A stretch of 64,000 nucleotides of DNA from Deinococcus metalli (GTDB taxonomy: Bacteria; Deinococcota; Deinococci; Deinococcales; Deinococcaceae). The stretch is from contig NZ_JACHFK010000001.1 of NCBI RefSeq assembly GCF_014201805.1, positions 868,001 through 932,000 of the forward strand, in the 5' to 3' direction. The position numbers were made by a program, and so were the translations under genes. Below the pieces are notes generated by a model. It worked only from the letters and a program-made list of their open reading frames with translations, was not told the DNA's origin and did no database searches. Shown piece after piece: positions 34,540 through 42,039 of this stretch (positions within the stretch are counted from its first letter, which is position 1; each line of letters begins with the position of its first letter).

Positions 34540-37002
34540 ATGCCCAAGCTGAAGAGTGCTGTGCCCGCCGTGCTGCTGGCGGCGCTGGGGCTGCTGCACA
34601 CCTCCTGGCTGGTGTTCCGCTGGGGACCGGCCGACATCCAGCCGCTGCTGGCCGGCCTGCTGTATGTGCCGGCGTTCGTGGTGTCAGCGTGGCTGTGTGC
34701 CGGAACGGCCCGCCGGGTCGGGGCGGCGCGCGAGGCGGTCGCGTGGGCGTGCGTCAGTGTGGGGCTGCTGGCCTTCGGGCTGGCGCAGATGGTCTTCACG
34801 TACCTGCAGGTGGTGCGTCACGTCGCGCCGTTCCCCAGCCTGGCCGACGCCCTGTTCCTCATGTTTCCCCCGCTGGTCGGCGCCGCCCTGCTGCTGTTCC
34901 CCCGCCCGCGCCTGAGCCGCACCGGCTGGCTGCGGCTGGGCCTGGACGTGGGCATCATGACGGCGGCGGCGGGCGTGTTCTCGTGGCGGTTCCTGCTGGC
35001 CGGACTGGTGGAGGCCTACCGCTCCGAGCCGCTGACCGGCGCCATCGCGCTGGCGTATCCCGTATCGGACCTCGTGCTGCTGTGCCTGGTGCTGCTCCTG
35101 CTCACCCGGCACCAGGACCTGCCACGGCCGGTCACGGTGCTGATCGCCCTGGCACTCGCCGCGTTCATCGTGGCGGACACCGGGTTCGCGGAACTCAGCG
35201 CGTCGCAGGCGTACGTGCCGGGCGCAGCCATCGACCTGTTCTGGGGGTACGGCGGCCTGCTGTTCGGCGTGGCCGCCCTGCGCCGGGGCCGCGGCCACCT
35301 CACGCAGAGCAGCGGACCGGCCATGACGTCGCAGGTGCTCGCGGTGGGGCCGTACGTGGCCGCGGCCGCCACCGCGGCGCTGCTGCTGACCACCGTGCTG
35401 GGGGGCACGGTGAGTTTCACGGGGCGCGGCGTGCTGTGGTGCACGCTGCTGGTGGCGGCGCTGGTGATGGTCCGGCAGGCTGTGGCGTTCGCCGAAAACG
35501 CCGCACTGACGCGGGACCTGCACCGGGCAGCGCAGCATCTGGAACAGCGCGTGGCAAGCCGCACGGCGGAACTGCATGAAGCGAACACGCAGCTCCAGGC
35601 CTTCTCCGTGGAACTTGAGGAGAAGGTCCGGGCGCGCACGGCCGAACTGGAACTCAGCCGCGCCCACCTGGCCCACCAGGCCCAGCACGACGCGCTCACG
35701 GGCCTGCCCAACCGTGTGCTGTTCGGGGACCGGCTGGGGCAGGCGGTGGCCGCCGCGGCACGCTACGACCGCAAGCTGGCGGTGCTGTACATCGATCTGG
35801 ACGGCTTCAAGCTGGTGAACGACACCAGCGGACACGAGGCTGGCGACGAGGTGCTGCGCGTCACGGCCCACCGGCTGCGGGAACTCACGCGGCACAGTGA
35901 CACCGTGGCCCGGCTGGGCGGCGACGAGTTCATCGTTCTGCTGACCGAGGTGACGGAGATCGCAGACGTGGCGATGATCGCCCGGCGGATCCTGGACGGC
36001 CTCGGGCACGACATCCATGTCGGCGTGCACACGGCGCGGGTCACGGCGTCCATCGGCGTCGCCCTGTACCCGGAAACGGCGCTGGACGCCGCGTCCCTGC
36101 ACCGGCAGGCGGACGCGGCCATGTACCGCGCCAAGCACGGCGGCAAACACAACATCTGCTATTTCGCACCCGAGATGAACCACGCCGTGCAGGTGCGCGC
36201 GGACCTGACGGCGCGGCTGTCCGTGGCCCTGGCCAACCAGGAATTCCAGCTGGTGTACCAGCCGCTGTTCGAGTCCGGCACACGCCGCCTCGTCTCGCTC
36301 GAGGCGCTGCTGCGCTGGACGTCCCCGGAACTCGGGGAGGTGCCCCCGGCGGAATTCATTCCCATCGCGGAGGAAAGCGGCCAGATCGTGGAACTGGGGG
36401 CGTGGGTGCTGGGCGAGGCGTGCCGCCAGCTCGCCCAGTGGCAGCGCGACGGGCTGGCCCCCGTGCTGGTGGCGGTCAACGTCTCACCGTTGCAGTTTGC
36501 CCGGCCGGGCTTCGTGGATGACCTGCGCCGACTGCTGTCGCGGCACGGTGTGGATGGACAGTGGCTGGAACTGGAACTCACCGAGCGGATCATGCTGCAC
36601 GACCTCACCTCCATGGCCCAGAAGATGCGCGAGGTGCGCGCCCTGGGCGTTCGCCTGTCCATCGACGATTTCGGCGCGGGCAACACGCCGCTCAGCTATT
36701 TCTTCCAGCTGCCGGTGACCACCGTCAAGATCGACCGCTCGCTGATCCGCGGTCTGGGGCAGACGCACGGCACCGACCGGGTGGTGCAGGCCATCGTGGC
36801 CCTGGCGCACTCCCTGCACCTGAACGTGGTCGCTGAGGGCATCGAGACGCGCGTGCAGCTCAGCAGCGTGACGGACCTGGGCTGCGAGCGCGTGCAGGGC
36901 TTCCTGCTGGCCCGGCCCGAGGGCCTGGCTACGGTGCAGGCGCGGCTGGCACAGACCTCCGCAGCTCCGGCCGGACCCGCTGTGCTCCCCCTGGAGTTGT
37001 GA
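34540..37002 (+). CDS. Membrane GGDEF-EAL bifunctional c-di-GMP enzyme
   Basis: An 820-residue protein: nine or so membrane helices (residues 5-320, a MASE-like sensor), a coiled-coil linker (AELHEANTQLQAFSVELEEK), a GGDEF domain and an EAL domain. GGDEF is intact (residues 460-464) and has an inhibitory I-site RxxD exactly five residues before it (RHSD-TVARL-GGDEF). EAL is intact (EALLRW at 588-593, DDFGAG near 709). Both synthesis and hydrolysis of c-di-GMP are plausible. The ATG has GGAGG 5 bases upstream; an in-frame GTG two codons earlier overlaps that SD. Confidence 0.92.
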   Translation: MPKLKSAVPAVLLAALGLLHTSWLVFRWGPADIQPLLAGLLYVPAFVVSAWLCAGTARRVGAAREAVAWACVSVGLLAFGLAQMVFTYLQVVRHVAPFPSLADALFLMFPPLVGAALLLFPRPRLSRTGWLRLGLDVGIMTAAAGVFSWRFLLAGLVEAYRSEPLTGAIALAYPVSDLVLLCLVLLLLTRHQDLPRPVTVLIALALAAFIVADTGFAELSASQAYVPGAAIDLFWGYGGLLFGVAALRRGRGHLTQSSGPAMTSQVLAVGPYVAAAATAALLLTTVLGGTVSFTGRGVLWCTLLVAALVMVRQAVAFAENAALTRDLHRAAQHLEQRVASRTAELHEANTQLQAFSVELEEKVRARTAELELSRAHLAHQAQHDALTGLPNRVLFGDRLGQAVAAAARYDRKLAVLYIDLDGFKLVNDTSGHEAGDEVLRVTAHRLRELTRHSDTVARLGGDEFIVLLTEVTEIADVAMIARRILDGLGHDIHVGVHTARVTASIGVALYPETALDAASLHRQADAAMYRAKHGGKHNICYFAPEMNHAVQVRADLTARLSVALANQEFQLVYQPLFESGTRRLVSLEALLRWTSPELGEVPPAEFIPIAEESGQIVELGAWVLGEACRQLAQWQRDGLAPVLVAVNVSPLQFARPGFVDDLRRLLSRHGVDGQWLELELTERIMLHDLTSMAQKMREVRALGVRLSIDDFGAGNTPLSYFFQLPVTTVKIDRSLIRGLGQTHGTDRVVQAIVALAHSLHLNVVAEGIETRVQLSSVTDLGCERVQGFLLARPEGLATVQARLAQTSAAPAGPAVLPLEL

Positions 37003-37020
37003 GGGCCTTCGGCGTCTCAA

Positions 37021-37097
37021 CGCCCGGACAGGCATGACGTGGCTCCCGGCCTGATCGGAGGGTGCCACGCCGTTCGTCGAACCTACCTGTCCGGGCG
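37021..37097 (+). ncRNA. Candidate three-way-junction structured RNA element
   Basis: The 77 bases between the two c-di-GMP genes fold as a closed three-way junction: outer stem P1 of 12 perfect pairs (37021-37032 with 37086-37097), P2 of 6 pairs (CGTGGC 37038-37043 with GCCACG 37064-37069) and P3 (GTTC 37072-37075 with GAAC 37079-37082). There is no T-tract. It lies 45 bases before the start of the GGDEF gene. It could be a regulatory RNA, a leader element or a small palindromic repeat. It does not show the tetraloop/receptor features of known c-di-GMP riboswitches. Confidence 0.45.
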
Positions 37098-37142
37098 GGG
37101 TGGGGTAAGGAAAGTGCAACACGGGCCGTCCTAGTCTGCGGC

Positions 37143-38222
37143 ATGCCTGCACCCGCGCTGCGCCCCAGGAGCTGGCGGGTGACGGAACACGCCCGCCGGC
37201 GGGCGTACACGGTGGTCGCGGCGGTCGCCAGCGTGATTCAGTTCGTGATTGCCCTTGTAGACGTGCTCCAGGCCTCGGGTCACGTGCCGGTGGAGGCATT
37301 GGCCGGCAGCATGATCTGCGGCGTGACGGCGGCGCTGCTGGCCCTCACACGCGTGCACTGGCAGATGATCGATTACGGCGTGCTGATCGCCGCGACCCTC
37401 TGTGTCGGGGATCAGCTGCTGGACGCACTGAACACGCCCACGCCGCCGCCGGCCCGGCTGCTGTTCACGGGCGTGTTCCTGTTCGTAGCAGCCTTCAGCA
37501 TCCTGCGCGCTGGGTGGGCGGTCGTGTACGTGGTGGTGGCGTTCACCGGGTACGCCGGGGTGGTCCTGCTGCGGGGCGGAGACGTGACCCTGCTGGGCGA
37601 ACTGGGGCTGTGCGGCGTGCTGATCGCCCATCTGTCCACCTACGGCCGCCAGCTGTCAGTGGAACGGGCAGAACGCGAGATCGCCCAGCGGCTTGCCCTG
37701 ACTGATCCCCTCACCGGCCTGGAAAACCGCCGCGCGGCGCTGGCCCGCCTGAACAGCGCCTTCGATGCCGGCTCTCCCCTGTCCGCCGTGCTGGTGGACG
37801 TGGATCACTTCAAAACGGTGAACGACACCCTGGGTCACGACGTCGGGGACGACGTCCTGCGCGGCGTGGCCCGCACGCTCCAGGCGGCGGCCGGACCCCA
37901 CGCTCACGTGGCCCGCTGGGGAGGCGAGGAGTTCCTCGTGACCCTGGCGGCCGATCACGCGCTGGACAGCGCGGAGCGGATGCGGGTGGGGGTCGAACGG
38001 GGGCCCGGCGTCAACGGCCCTTCCGTGACGGTCAGCGTCGGGGTGGCCCGGCCACCGGAAGTGGACACCGTTCGGGACCTCCTCCGGCTGGCTGACGCCC
38101 GGCTGTACGAAGCGAAGGTCAAGGGCCGCAACCGCGTGGAATCTGGACGGGCCGTGGTCCCCTGCGCGCTGCCGATCAGCCCTCCAGAACCCGAAACGCT
38201 GACGCACGCAGCGACCGGATAG
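37143..38222 (+). CDS. Membrane-bound GGDEF diguanylate cyclase
   Basis: A 359-residue protein with about six membrane helices (residues 25-180) and a C-terminal GGDEF domain. The domain has LTDPLTGLENRR at its start, the metal Asp in VLVDVDHFKTVNDTLGH and the active GGEEF at 260-264. No RxxD inhibitory site precedes it (HVARW is there), so product feedback is probably absent. A TAGTCT box (37132-37137) lies 5 bases before the ATG. A hairpin at 38245-38271 follows the stop. Confidence 0.9.
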   Translation: MPAPALRPRSWRVTEHARRRAYTVVAAVASVIQFVIALVDVLQASGHVPVEALAGSMICGVTAALLALTRVHWQMIDYGVLIAATLCVGDQLLDALNTPTPPPARLLFTGVFLFVAAFSILRAGWAVVYVVVAFTGYAGVVLLRGGDVTLLGELGLCGVLIAHLSTYGRQLSVERAEREIAQRLALTDPLTGLENRRAALARLNSAFDAGSPLSAVLVDVDHFKTVNDTLGHDVGDDVLRGVARTLQAAAGPHAHVARWGGEEFLVTLAADHALDSAERMRVGVERGPGVNGPSVTVSVGVARPPEVDTVRDLLRLADARLYEAKVKGRNRVESGRAVVPCALPISPPEPETLTHAATG

Positions 38223-38244
38223 ACCGTTCAGCCCTGATGGAAAA

Positions 38245-38271
38245 CACCGCCCCCGATTCGATGGGGCGGTG
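38245..38271. terminator. Bidirectional hairpin; ancestral terminator of the tRNA-Val locus
   Basis: A perfect 9-bp stem (CACCGCCCC / GGGGCGGTG) with a 9-base loop. On the minus strand it is followed by TTTTCC. It lies directly beyond the left copy of the tRNA 3' half, exactly where the tRNA terminator would have been before island insertion. It may also end the + strand GGDEF transcript. Confidence 0.65.
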
Positions 38272-38274
38272 CAG

Positions 38275-38321
38275 GTGGTGGGCGGTGAGGGATTTGAACC
38301 CCCGATCTATCGCTTGTAAGG
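38275..38321 (-). repeat. Left attachment repeat: duplicated 3' half of tRNA-Val
   Basis: These 47 bases equal 46314-46360 except for one C/T difference (position 32 of the repeat, variable-loop region of the tRNA). The copy covers the tRNA from the last base of the 5' anticodon stem through the CCA end plus one base. The 5' half is absent, so this is not a functional tRNA. Confidence 0.88.
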
Positions 38322-38496
38322 AGAACATAGCCCCCTCGCCTGCCGTTCCATCTCATGCCGCGTTGTCACGTTCCAGACGTCATTTTTCGTGGTTATCAGT
38401 CCGCGTCGTCCCGTTTCATTCCAGCTCGTTCCGTGTAGGATTACGCACGCGCAGAGGGCCGCAGTCCTATGCGAACCTCAGCTATAACATTCTAGT
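38322..38496. other. Left-end non-coding segment with repeated CGTTCCA motifs
   Basis: No gene is seen. Two CGTTCCA copies (38344-38350, 38369-38375) and two near-copies (CATTCCA 38417-38423, CGTTCCG 38427-38433) occur within 90 bases of the attachment repeat, in a locally A/T-richer stretch. They may be integrase arm-type sites; this is inference. Confidence 0.35.
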
Positions 38497-38712
38497 ATGG
38501 ACGTACCACGCCCGGTGCTGATGCTGGTGGTACCGCGGGGCTGGGGCCTGGTGTCCGAAGCGCTGAAGAAGCTGCGTCGCTGCCTGGGTAAGGACTACGG
38601 GGCGAGTTTGCACCTATTTTCAGCCTTCTATCAAGTTGAACTGGATGGAGTTGGAGGGTGTCGGCTGAGAATTCTGGAGCAACGTGGAGAGGTGGATAGA
38701 ATCTCCGGTTGA
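38497..38712 (+). CDS. Small hypothetical protein at the left end of the island
   Basis: A 71-residue frame beginning MDVPRPVLMLVVPRGWG, with mixed hydrophobic and basic segments (ALKKLRRCLGKDYG). No family is recognised. A TAACAT box (38485-38490, inside TATAACAT) lies 6 bases before the ATG, matching the leaderless pattern of this genome, which is the main reason to believe it. Confidence 0.5.
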   Translation: MDVPRPVLMLVVPRGWGLVSEALKKLRRCLGKDYGASLHLFSAFYQVELDGVGGCRLRILEQRGEVDRISG

Positions 38713-38931
38713 CGTGGGACCACGTCCGTTGCGTTCACGGGGTTGGGGGAACGCTCAGTTGCCAGCTGTGGTGTACGCCGTGCACGAAACGGGCAGCGTC
38801 ACATCACTGGCGCTGAATGTCTTGGGCGGGGAGGGTGCAGAGCGTCCCGATCCAGGTGCGATTGGCGCCGCAGGTGGGGAGCCTAGCGAGCTGGGCCTTG
38901 GTGGTGCCCTGCTTGCCAGGCCGGCACCTGG

Positions 38932-38976
38932 ATGCATCTGTCATGGGGCCGCACGAGACATGCATCTGTCATGGGG
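38932..38976. repeat. Two 17-bp direct repeats
   Basis: ATGCATCTGTCATGGGG occurs at 38932-38948 and 38960-38976, period 28. The role is unknown; it could be a protein-binding site or a duplication scar. Confidence 0.6.
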
Positions 38977-39017
38977 AACTGCGGCACGGCTCGGGTTACC
39001 TCCTCTGGAATAACGAA

Positions 39018-39037
39018 GCCCCCGCGCGGGCGGGGGC
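39018..39037 (-). terminator. Terminator of the collagen-like gene
   Basis: A perfect 8-bp stem (GCCCCCGC / GCGGGGGC) with a 4-base loop, 20 bases after the stop of the minus-strand gene and followed by TTCGTTATT on that strand. Confidence 0.75.
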
Positions 39038-39057
39038 AGGTTGGATGGAGAGGCGGG

Positions 39058-40275
39058 TCAGTTCCGGCTGGGGTAATAGCCCTGCGTGCAGATGACGTAG
39101 TGCGCGGCGGCGCCATTGCTGGATTTGGGGGCGGCGTTCCGGAGGTCGGGCAGGGCGAACGTCGACGTCCCGTTCCCGCCGTACTGAACACCGAGCAGCG
39201 AGAAGAGGGCCGTGTACTGGTTGATCGACAGGAGTCGGCCGTCGGCCAGCATCGCGGGTCCGCCGGCCGCCGCGAAGTTGGCGGCCGTCAGGGTAATTTC
39301 ACCGATGGTGCATTCGGCGCCGCTGCCGCTGCCGTCGCCCATCGAGAAGTAGGGGTTCTCACCCAGGAGCGTGGCCGTGCCGGAGGGGCCGGTCGGACCC
39401 TGAGGACCCGTGGCGCCCTGCGGACCGGTGGAGCCCGTAGCTCCGGTGGCGCCGGTATCACCCTTGATGCCCTGAAGACCTGCTGGCCCCTGCGGACCGG
39501 TTGCGCCGGTATCGCCCTTGATGCCCTGCGGGCCGGTGGCACCTATGGCTCCAGTATCGCCCTTTGTGCCCTGGGGGCCAGTCGCGCCCGGAGCTCCGGT
39601 GGCACCGGTATCCCCCTTGGTGCCCTGTGCGCCCATGGGGCCGACGGGACCCGCCGGGCCAACCGATCCGGTGTCACCCTTCAAACCCTGGGGGCCAGTT
39701 GGGCCGACGTCACCCGTGGTGCCGGCCGGGCCCTGGAGTCCCGTGGCGCCGGTATCGCCCTTCAGGCCGACCGGTCCGATATCTCCCTTGAGGCCGGCTG
39801 GACCGATGTCGCCCTTTGCTCCTGGCGCGCCGGTCGGACCGACGGGGCCCGTCTGGCCGATGGGGCCGGGGACGCCGGTGGCACCGGTATCTCCCTTCGC
39901 GCCGGTGGGCCCAGCGTCGCCTTTCGGGCCCGGCGCGCCAGGATCACCTTTGGCGCCCTGCGGGCCGGTGGGGCCCTGGGGTCCGGTGCCGGCAGGAACC
40001 CACGTCAGGGAGCCGTCGGTGGCGAGCGTCAGTGCGTCCCCGGCCCTACCGGAGCCGGACGTGGCGAGCTTGGGGGCGGTCACGCTGCCGTCGGCGATGC
40101 GGGCGGTGGTGATGGGCTGGGCGAGCGCGGCGAAGTTCGCGTTGACTTCATCGGCCCGGATAGGGGTGCCAGGTTTGAAGACGTAGGCGATCATGTCAGG
40201 AACAGTGTCGGCGGCGTAGGCGGCGGAGATCACGACGGTGGCGCCGAGCAGAGCGGACTTCAGGTCGAGTTTCAT
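39058..40275 (-). CDS. Secreted collagen-like protein with phage tail-collar C-terminus
   Basis: A 405-residue exported protein: signal peptide ([15 protein letters not shown]), an N-terminal domain ([17 protein letters not shown]) also seen in other bacterial collagen-like proteins, then 67 uninterrupted Gly-X-X triplets (residues 98-298) with eleven KGD units. A 105-residue C-terminal domain follows, carrying a tail-collar motif ([20 protein letters not shown], then LPDLRN). Trimeric rods capped by a collar domain are typical of phage fibres and bacterial surface collagens. It starts 4 bases after a small lipoprotein gene, so the two are co-expressed. It probably forms a surface or released fibre. 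Confidence 0.88.
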   Translation of the reverse strand: MKLDLKSALLGATVVISAAYAADTVPDMIAYVFKPGTPIRADEVNANFAALAQPITTARIADGSVTAPKLATSGSGRAGDALTLATDGSLTWVPAGTGPQGPTGPQGAKGDPGAPGPKGDAGPTGAKGDTGATGVPGPIGQTGPVGPTGAPGAKGDIGPAGLKGDIGPVGLKGDTGATGLQGPAGTTGDVGPTGPQGLKGDTGSVGPAGPVGPMGAQGTKGDTGATGAPGATGPQGTKGDTGAIGATGPQGIKGDTGATGPQGPAGLQGIKGDTGATGATGSTGPQGATGPQGPTGPSGTATLLGENPYFSMGDGSGSGAECTIGEITLTAANFAAAGGPAMLADGRLLSINQYTALFSLLGVQYGGNGTSTFALPDLRNAAPKSSNGAAAHYVICTQGYYPSRN

Positions 40276-40279
40276 GGCC

Positions 40280-40405
40280 TCACTTCCAGGTGGCGGCGTT
40301 CCAGGTGGCGGCATTCCATGTGCCGGCCGAGCCTGGGAAGATGACGTGGGAGCAACTGGTCAGCAGCAGGGCAGCGCAGGCCAGGGCTGCGAGACGTGTC
40401 TTCAC
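40280..40405 (-). CDS. Tiny lipoprotein upstream of the collagen-like gene
   Basis: A 41-residue lipoprotein: a basic start (MKTRL), hydrophobic helix [13 protein letters not shown] with lipobox LTSC, then a very short mature part containing a tandem [13 protein letters not shown] motif. Four bases separate its stop from the collagen-like start codon. The GTG start follows CACGAT by 6 bases. A lipid-anchored, near-peptide partner or anchor for the collagen-like fibre is a reasonable guess from position alone. I know no family. Confidence 0.65.
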   Translation of the reverse strand: MKTRLAALACAALLLTSCSHVIFPGSAGTWNAATWNAATWK

Positions 40406-40455
40406 GTCTGTGATCGTGCCGCCGCGTGTCTGACAGTGCCGTCACGGTGCTATGT

Positions 40456-40972
40456 TCATGAGGGTGCCGGCGGTGAATGGACGAGGGCCCGGCCCAGCGC
40501 CCCATTCCAGCCGCACCCGGTGGGGTGGCTCAGCCTCGCCAGCTCCTGCCCAGCGCGGAACCGGTCGAACAGCGCGCTGTCGTGCTGGCGCAGGGTCTGC
40601 GCCCCCGCCTGCTCGCTGAGCCAGCCCATCGGCGTACGCACGCGGGTGTACGAGATGTAGCGTACCCGACCATGTTTCCGCTGCTGCTGGCGCTGAGGGT
40701 AGGCTGGAACCATCCGCTGCTGGCGGTCACTGTGGGCGTCACGAGTTCGCTGGCTGTCTTGGTGTCCCACACATGGAGGGCCTGGTACCAACACTCGGCC
40801 AGGGTACGCGCCTGCCGCATGAGCTGGCGGAACGTGACCCCTCCCTCTGGGGTCCAGACAGACGGCGCTGCGGCCTGGGTTTCGTCTAGCCGGTGGCGTC
40901 CTCGGTTAGCGAGGCGACCAGGTCGGCCATGTTTATTGGCTTGGCGATACTCACCTTGTGGGCGGCGCTCAT
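40456..40972 (-). pseudogene. Decayed island gene with two frame breaks
   Basis: Three protein-like segments in successive frames read as one former gene. Segment one starts with ATG at 40972, has AAGGAG 9 bases upstream, and runs to a TAG (…MADLVASLTEDATG). Segment two resumes at once in another frame (RLDETQAAAPSVWTPEGG, then TFRQLMRQARTLAECWYQAL). Segment three begins near 40670 (YISYTRVRTPMGWLSEQAG) and ends at 40456. The whole would be about 165 residues. The family is not recognised; it is probably phage-derived. Sequencing error should be excluded before calling it dead. Confidence 0.55.
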
Positions 40973-41079
40973 TGGTGAACGCTCCTTGATCTGAATCGGG
41001 CGTGGAATACGGGAATGCTCAAGGCCGCAGCGCTCTGCGCCGCCACCGTAATTTCGTAGCAATTCCTACACTCGCTGCC

Positions 41080-41307
41080 ATGTATCAGCCCCCCGCCGCC
41101 ATTGAGGCCTGGAGGTACCTCCAGTCGCTGGCATGTACACACGCGGTCTACGAGCTGCGGCGAAATGGCACGACCACGCACTACGTCGCCATCTCGCAGG
41201 ACGGACAGATCATCGCGACCGGGGTGGACACGTCCGAGGGTCATGCCAATGTGCTCGCGCTGATCGGGGCATTGCGGGTCGTCGTCCGACCGCCTCCGCC
41301 AACCTGA
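41080..41307 (+). CDS. Small hypothetical protein
   Basis: A 75-residue protein (AIEAWRYLQSLACTHAVYEL, HYVAISQDGQIIATG) with an alternating beta-strand pattern and a Pro-rich end. No family is recognised. A TACACT box at 41067-41072 lies 7 bases before the ATG, a perfect match to the leaderless promoter layout used elsewhere in the window. Confidence 0.65.
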   Translation: MYQPPAAIEAWRYLQSLACTHAVYELRRNGTTTHYVAISQDGQIIATGVDTSEGHANVLALIGALRVVVRPPPPT

Positions 41308-41436
41308 CTGGCACGCCAGGTCGTCCGCCTCACCCGGACACATGCACCGAAAATGACGTAGTTGCACGTGGGTTCGGCGTGGCATCTGTAGCCGTGCTGG
41401 CAGTCGCACCAAATGTTCTCTCGACACACTGGCGCA

Positions 41437-41694
41437 GTGACGTGCCGGGATGACATCCTCGCTGCCATACCCGTATTGATCCAGGCGCGGGACGACCAGA
41501 CGTTTTCTGCGGTCGAGGTGGCGAAGTTCATGCGGGCGAGAGGCACGCCCTACAAGGAACTGTCCATTCGCCGGATGGTGACCTACGATATGTGCGCGCC
41601 AGAGCCCGATCTTACCGGCCGGCGAACGCAGGAACTGGAGCGTGTCGAGCGCGGACGGTACCGGGTGCGGACCGCTCAGGAGTGTCGTTCGTGA
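41437..41694 (+). CDS. DUF7669-like winged-helix-type small protein (copy 1)
   Basis: An 85-residue protein with the layout of DUF7669-like proteins: CRDDILAAIPVLIQAR, a Phe-x-x-x-Glu-Val helix (TFSAVEVAKFMRARGTPY), SIRRMVTYDMCA and the end ELERVERGRYRVR. The fold suggests a small DNA-binding helix-turn-helix. It has a sequence-related neighbour at 41776. The GTG at 41437 is preferred (CACACT 6 bases upstream); an ATG at 41413 is the alternative. Confidence 0.65.
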   Translation: MTCRDDILAAIPVLIQARDDQTFSAVEVAKFMRARGTPYKELSIRRMVTYDMCAPEPDLTGRRTQELERVERGRYRVRTAQECRS

Positions 41695-41775
41695 ACGCTG
41701 TAGACGGGGCGTTCCGTGTTAATGCGACCCCACGAAAGACCCCGGTGAGGCCAGCGTGGCCAGCATGGAGCCACC

Positions 41776-42039
41776 ATGTCCCCACACGACCTGATTCTGG
41801 TGGTCGAAGACCTCGTCACTCATCGGCCCGACCGGGCGTTCTGGCTGTTTGAAGTCTTCGAACAGGTGTGCGTTGGAGGGACGGAATGGTCGGTGACGAA
41901 GGTCCGGGCGGTGCTGACGCAGGACCTGTGCGTGAATGCGCTCCATCCCACACCGGGAAGCGGCAAGTGCATTGAGCGCCTGGAACGGGGCCGGTACCGG
42001 CTGCTGGAGGACCTCACGCTGGCCTCCGCTGCCGACTGA
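41776..42039 (+). CDS. DUF7669-like small protein (copy 2, paralogue)
   Basis: An 87-residue paralogue of the preceding protein. Shared landmarks in the same order are an initial D-L/I-I-L helix, the E-V/V-F helix, a K/R-x-x-x-T-x-D-L/M-C block (VRAVLTQDLCVNAL) and ERLERGRYRLLED at the end. Similarity between the two is low outside these points, so the duplication is old. GGAG lies 5 bases before the ATG. They may act as a pair in island regulation; this is inference. Confidence 0.65.
   Translation: MSPHDLILVVEDLVTHRPDRAFWLFEVFEQVCVGGTEWSVTKVRAVLTQDLCVNALHPTPGSGKCIERLERGRYRLLEDLTLASAAD

Larger units (their letters stand above)
38713..39057. other. Gene-poor stretch with possible gene remnant
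   Basis: No intact gene is convincing. On the minus strand a fragment (GKQGTTKAQLARLP followed by TWIGTLC) looks protein-like but is interrupted by a stop, so a decayed gene is possible. It also holds the 17-bp direct repeats at 38932-38976 and the terminator at 39018-39037. Confidence 0.35.

Noticed and set aside
37021..37097. Reading the structured element as a c-di-GMP-I or II riboswitch
   Set aside because: It lacks the GNRA-type tetraloop/receptor and conserved core bases; only the gene context suggested it.
38275..38321. A second tRNA gene at the left boundary
   Set aside because: Only the 3' half is present; no 5' acceptor, D-arm or full anticodon stem can form.
38684..39013. Plus-strand 109-codon frame in the gene-poor island end
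   Set aside because: Overlaps the better-supported small gene at 38497, has no promoter or SD, and the composition is that of random GC-rich DNA.
39355..39985. Regular DNA repeats resembling a CRISPR or tandem array
   Set aside because: They are the codons of Gly-X-X triplets of the collagen-like protein; there are no constant repeats with unique spacers. No CRISPR array is seen anywhere in the window.
40969..41427. Minus-strand 152-codon frame
   Set aside because: Antisense to the 41080 gene, which has a perfectly spaced promoter box; no protein features.
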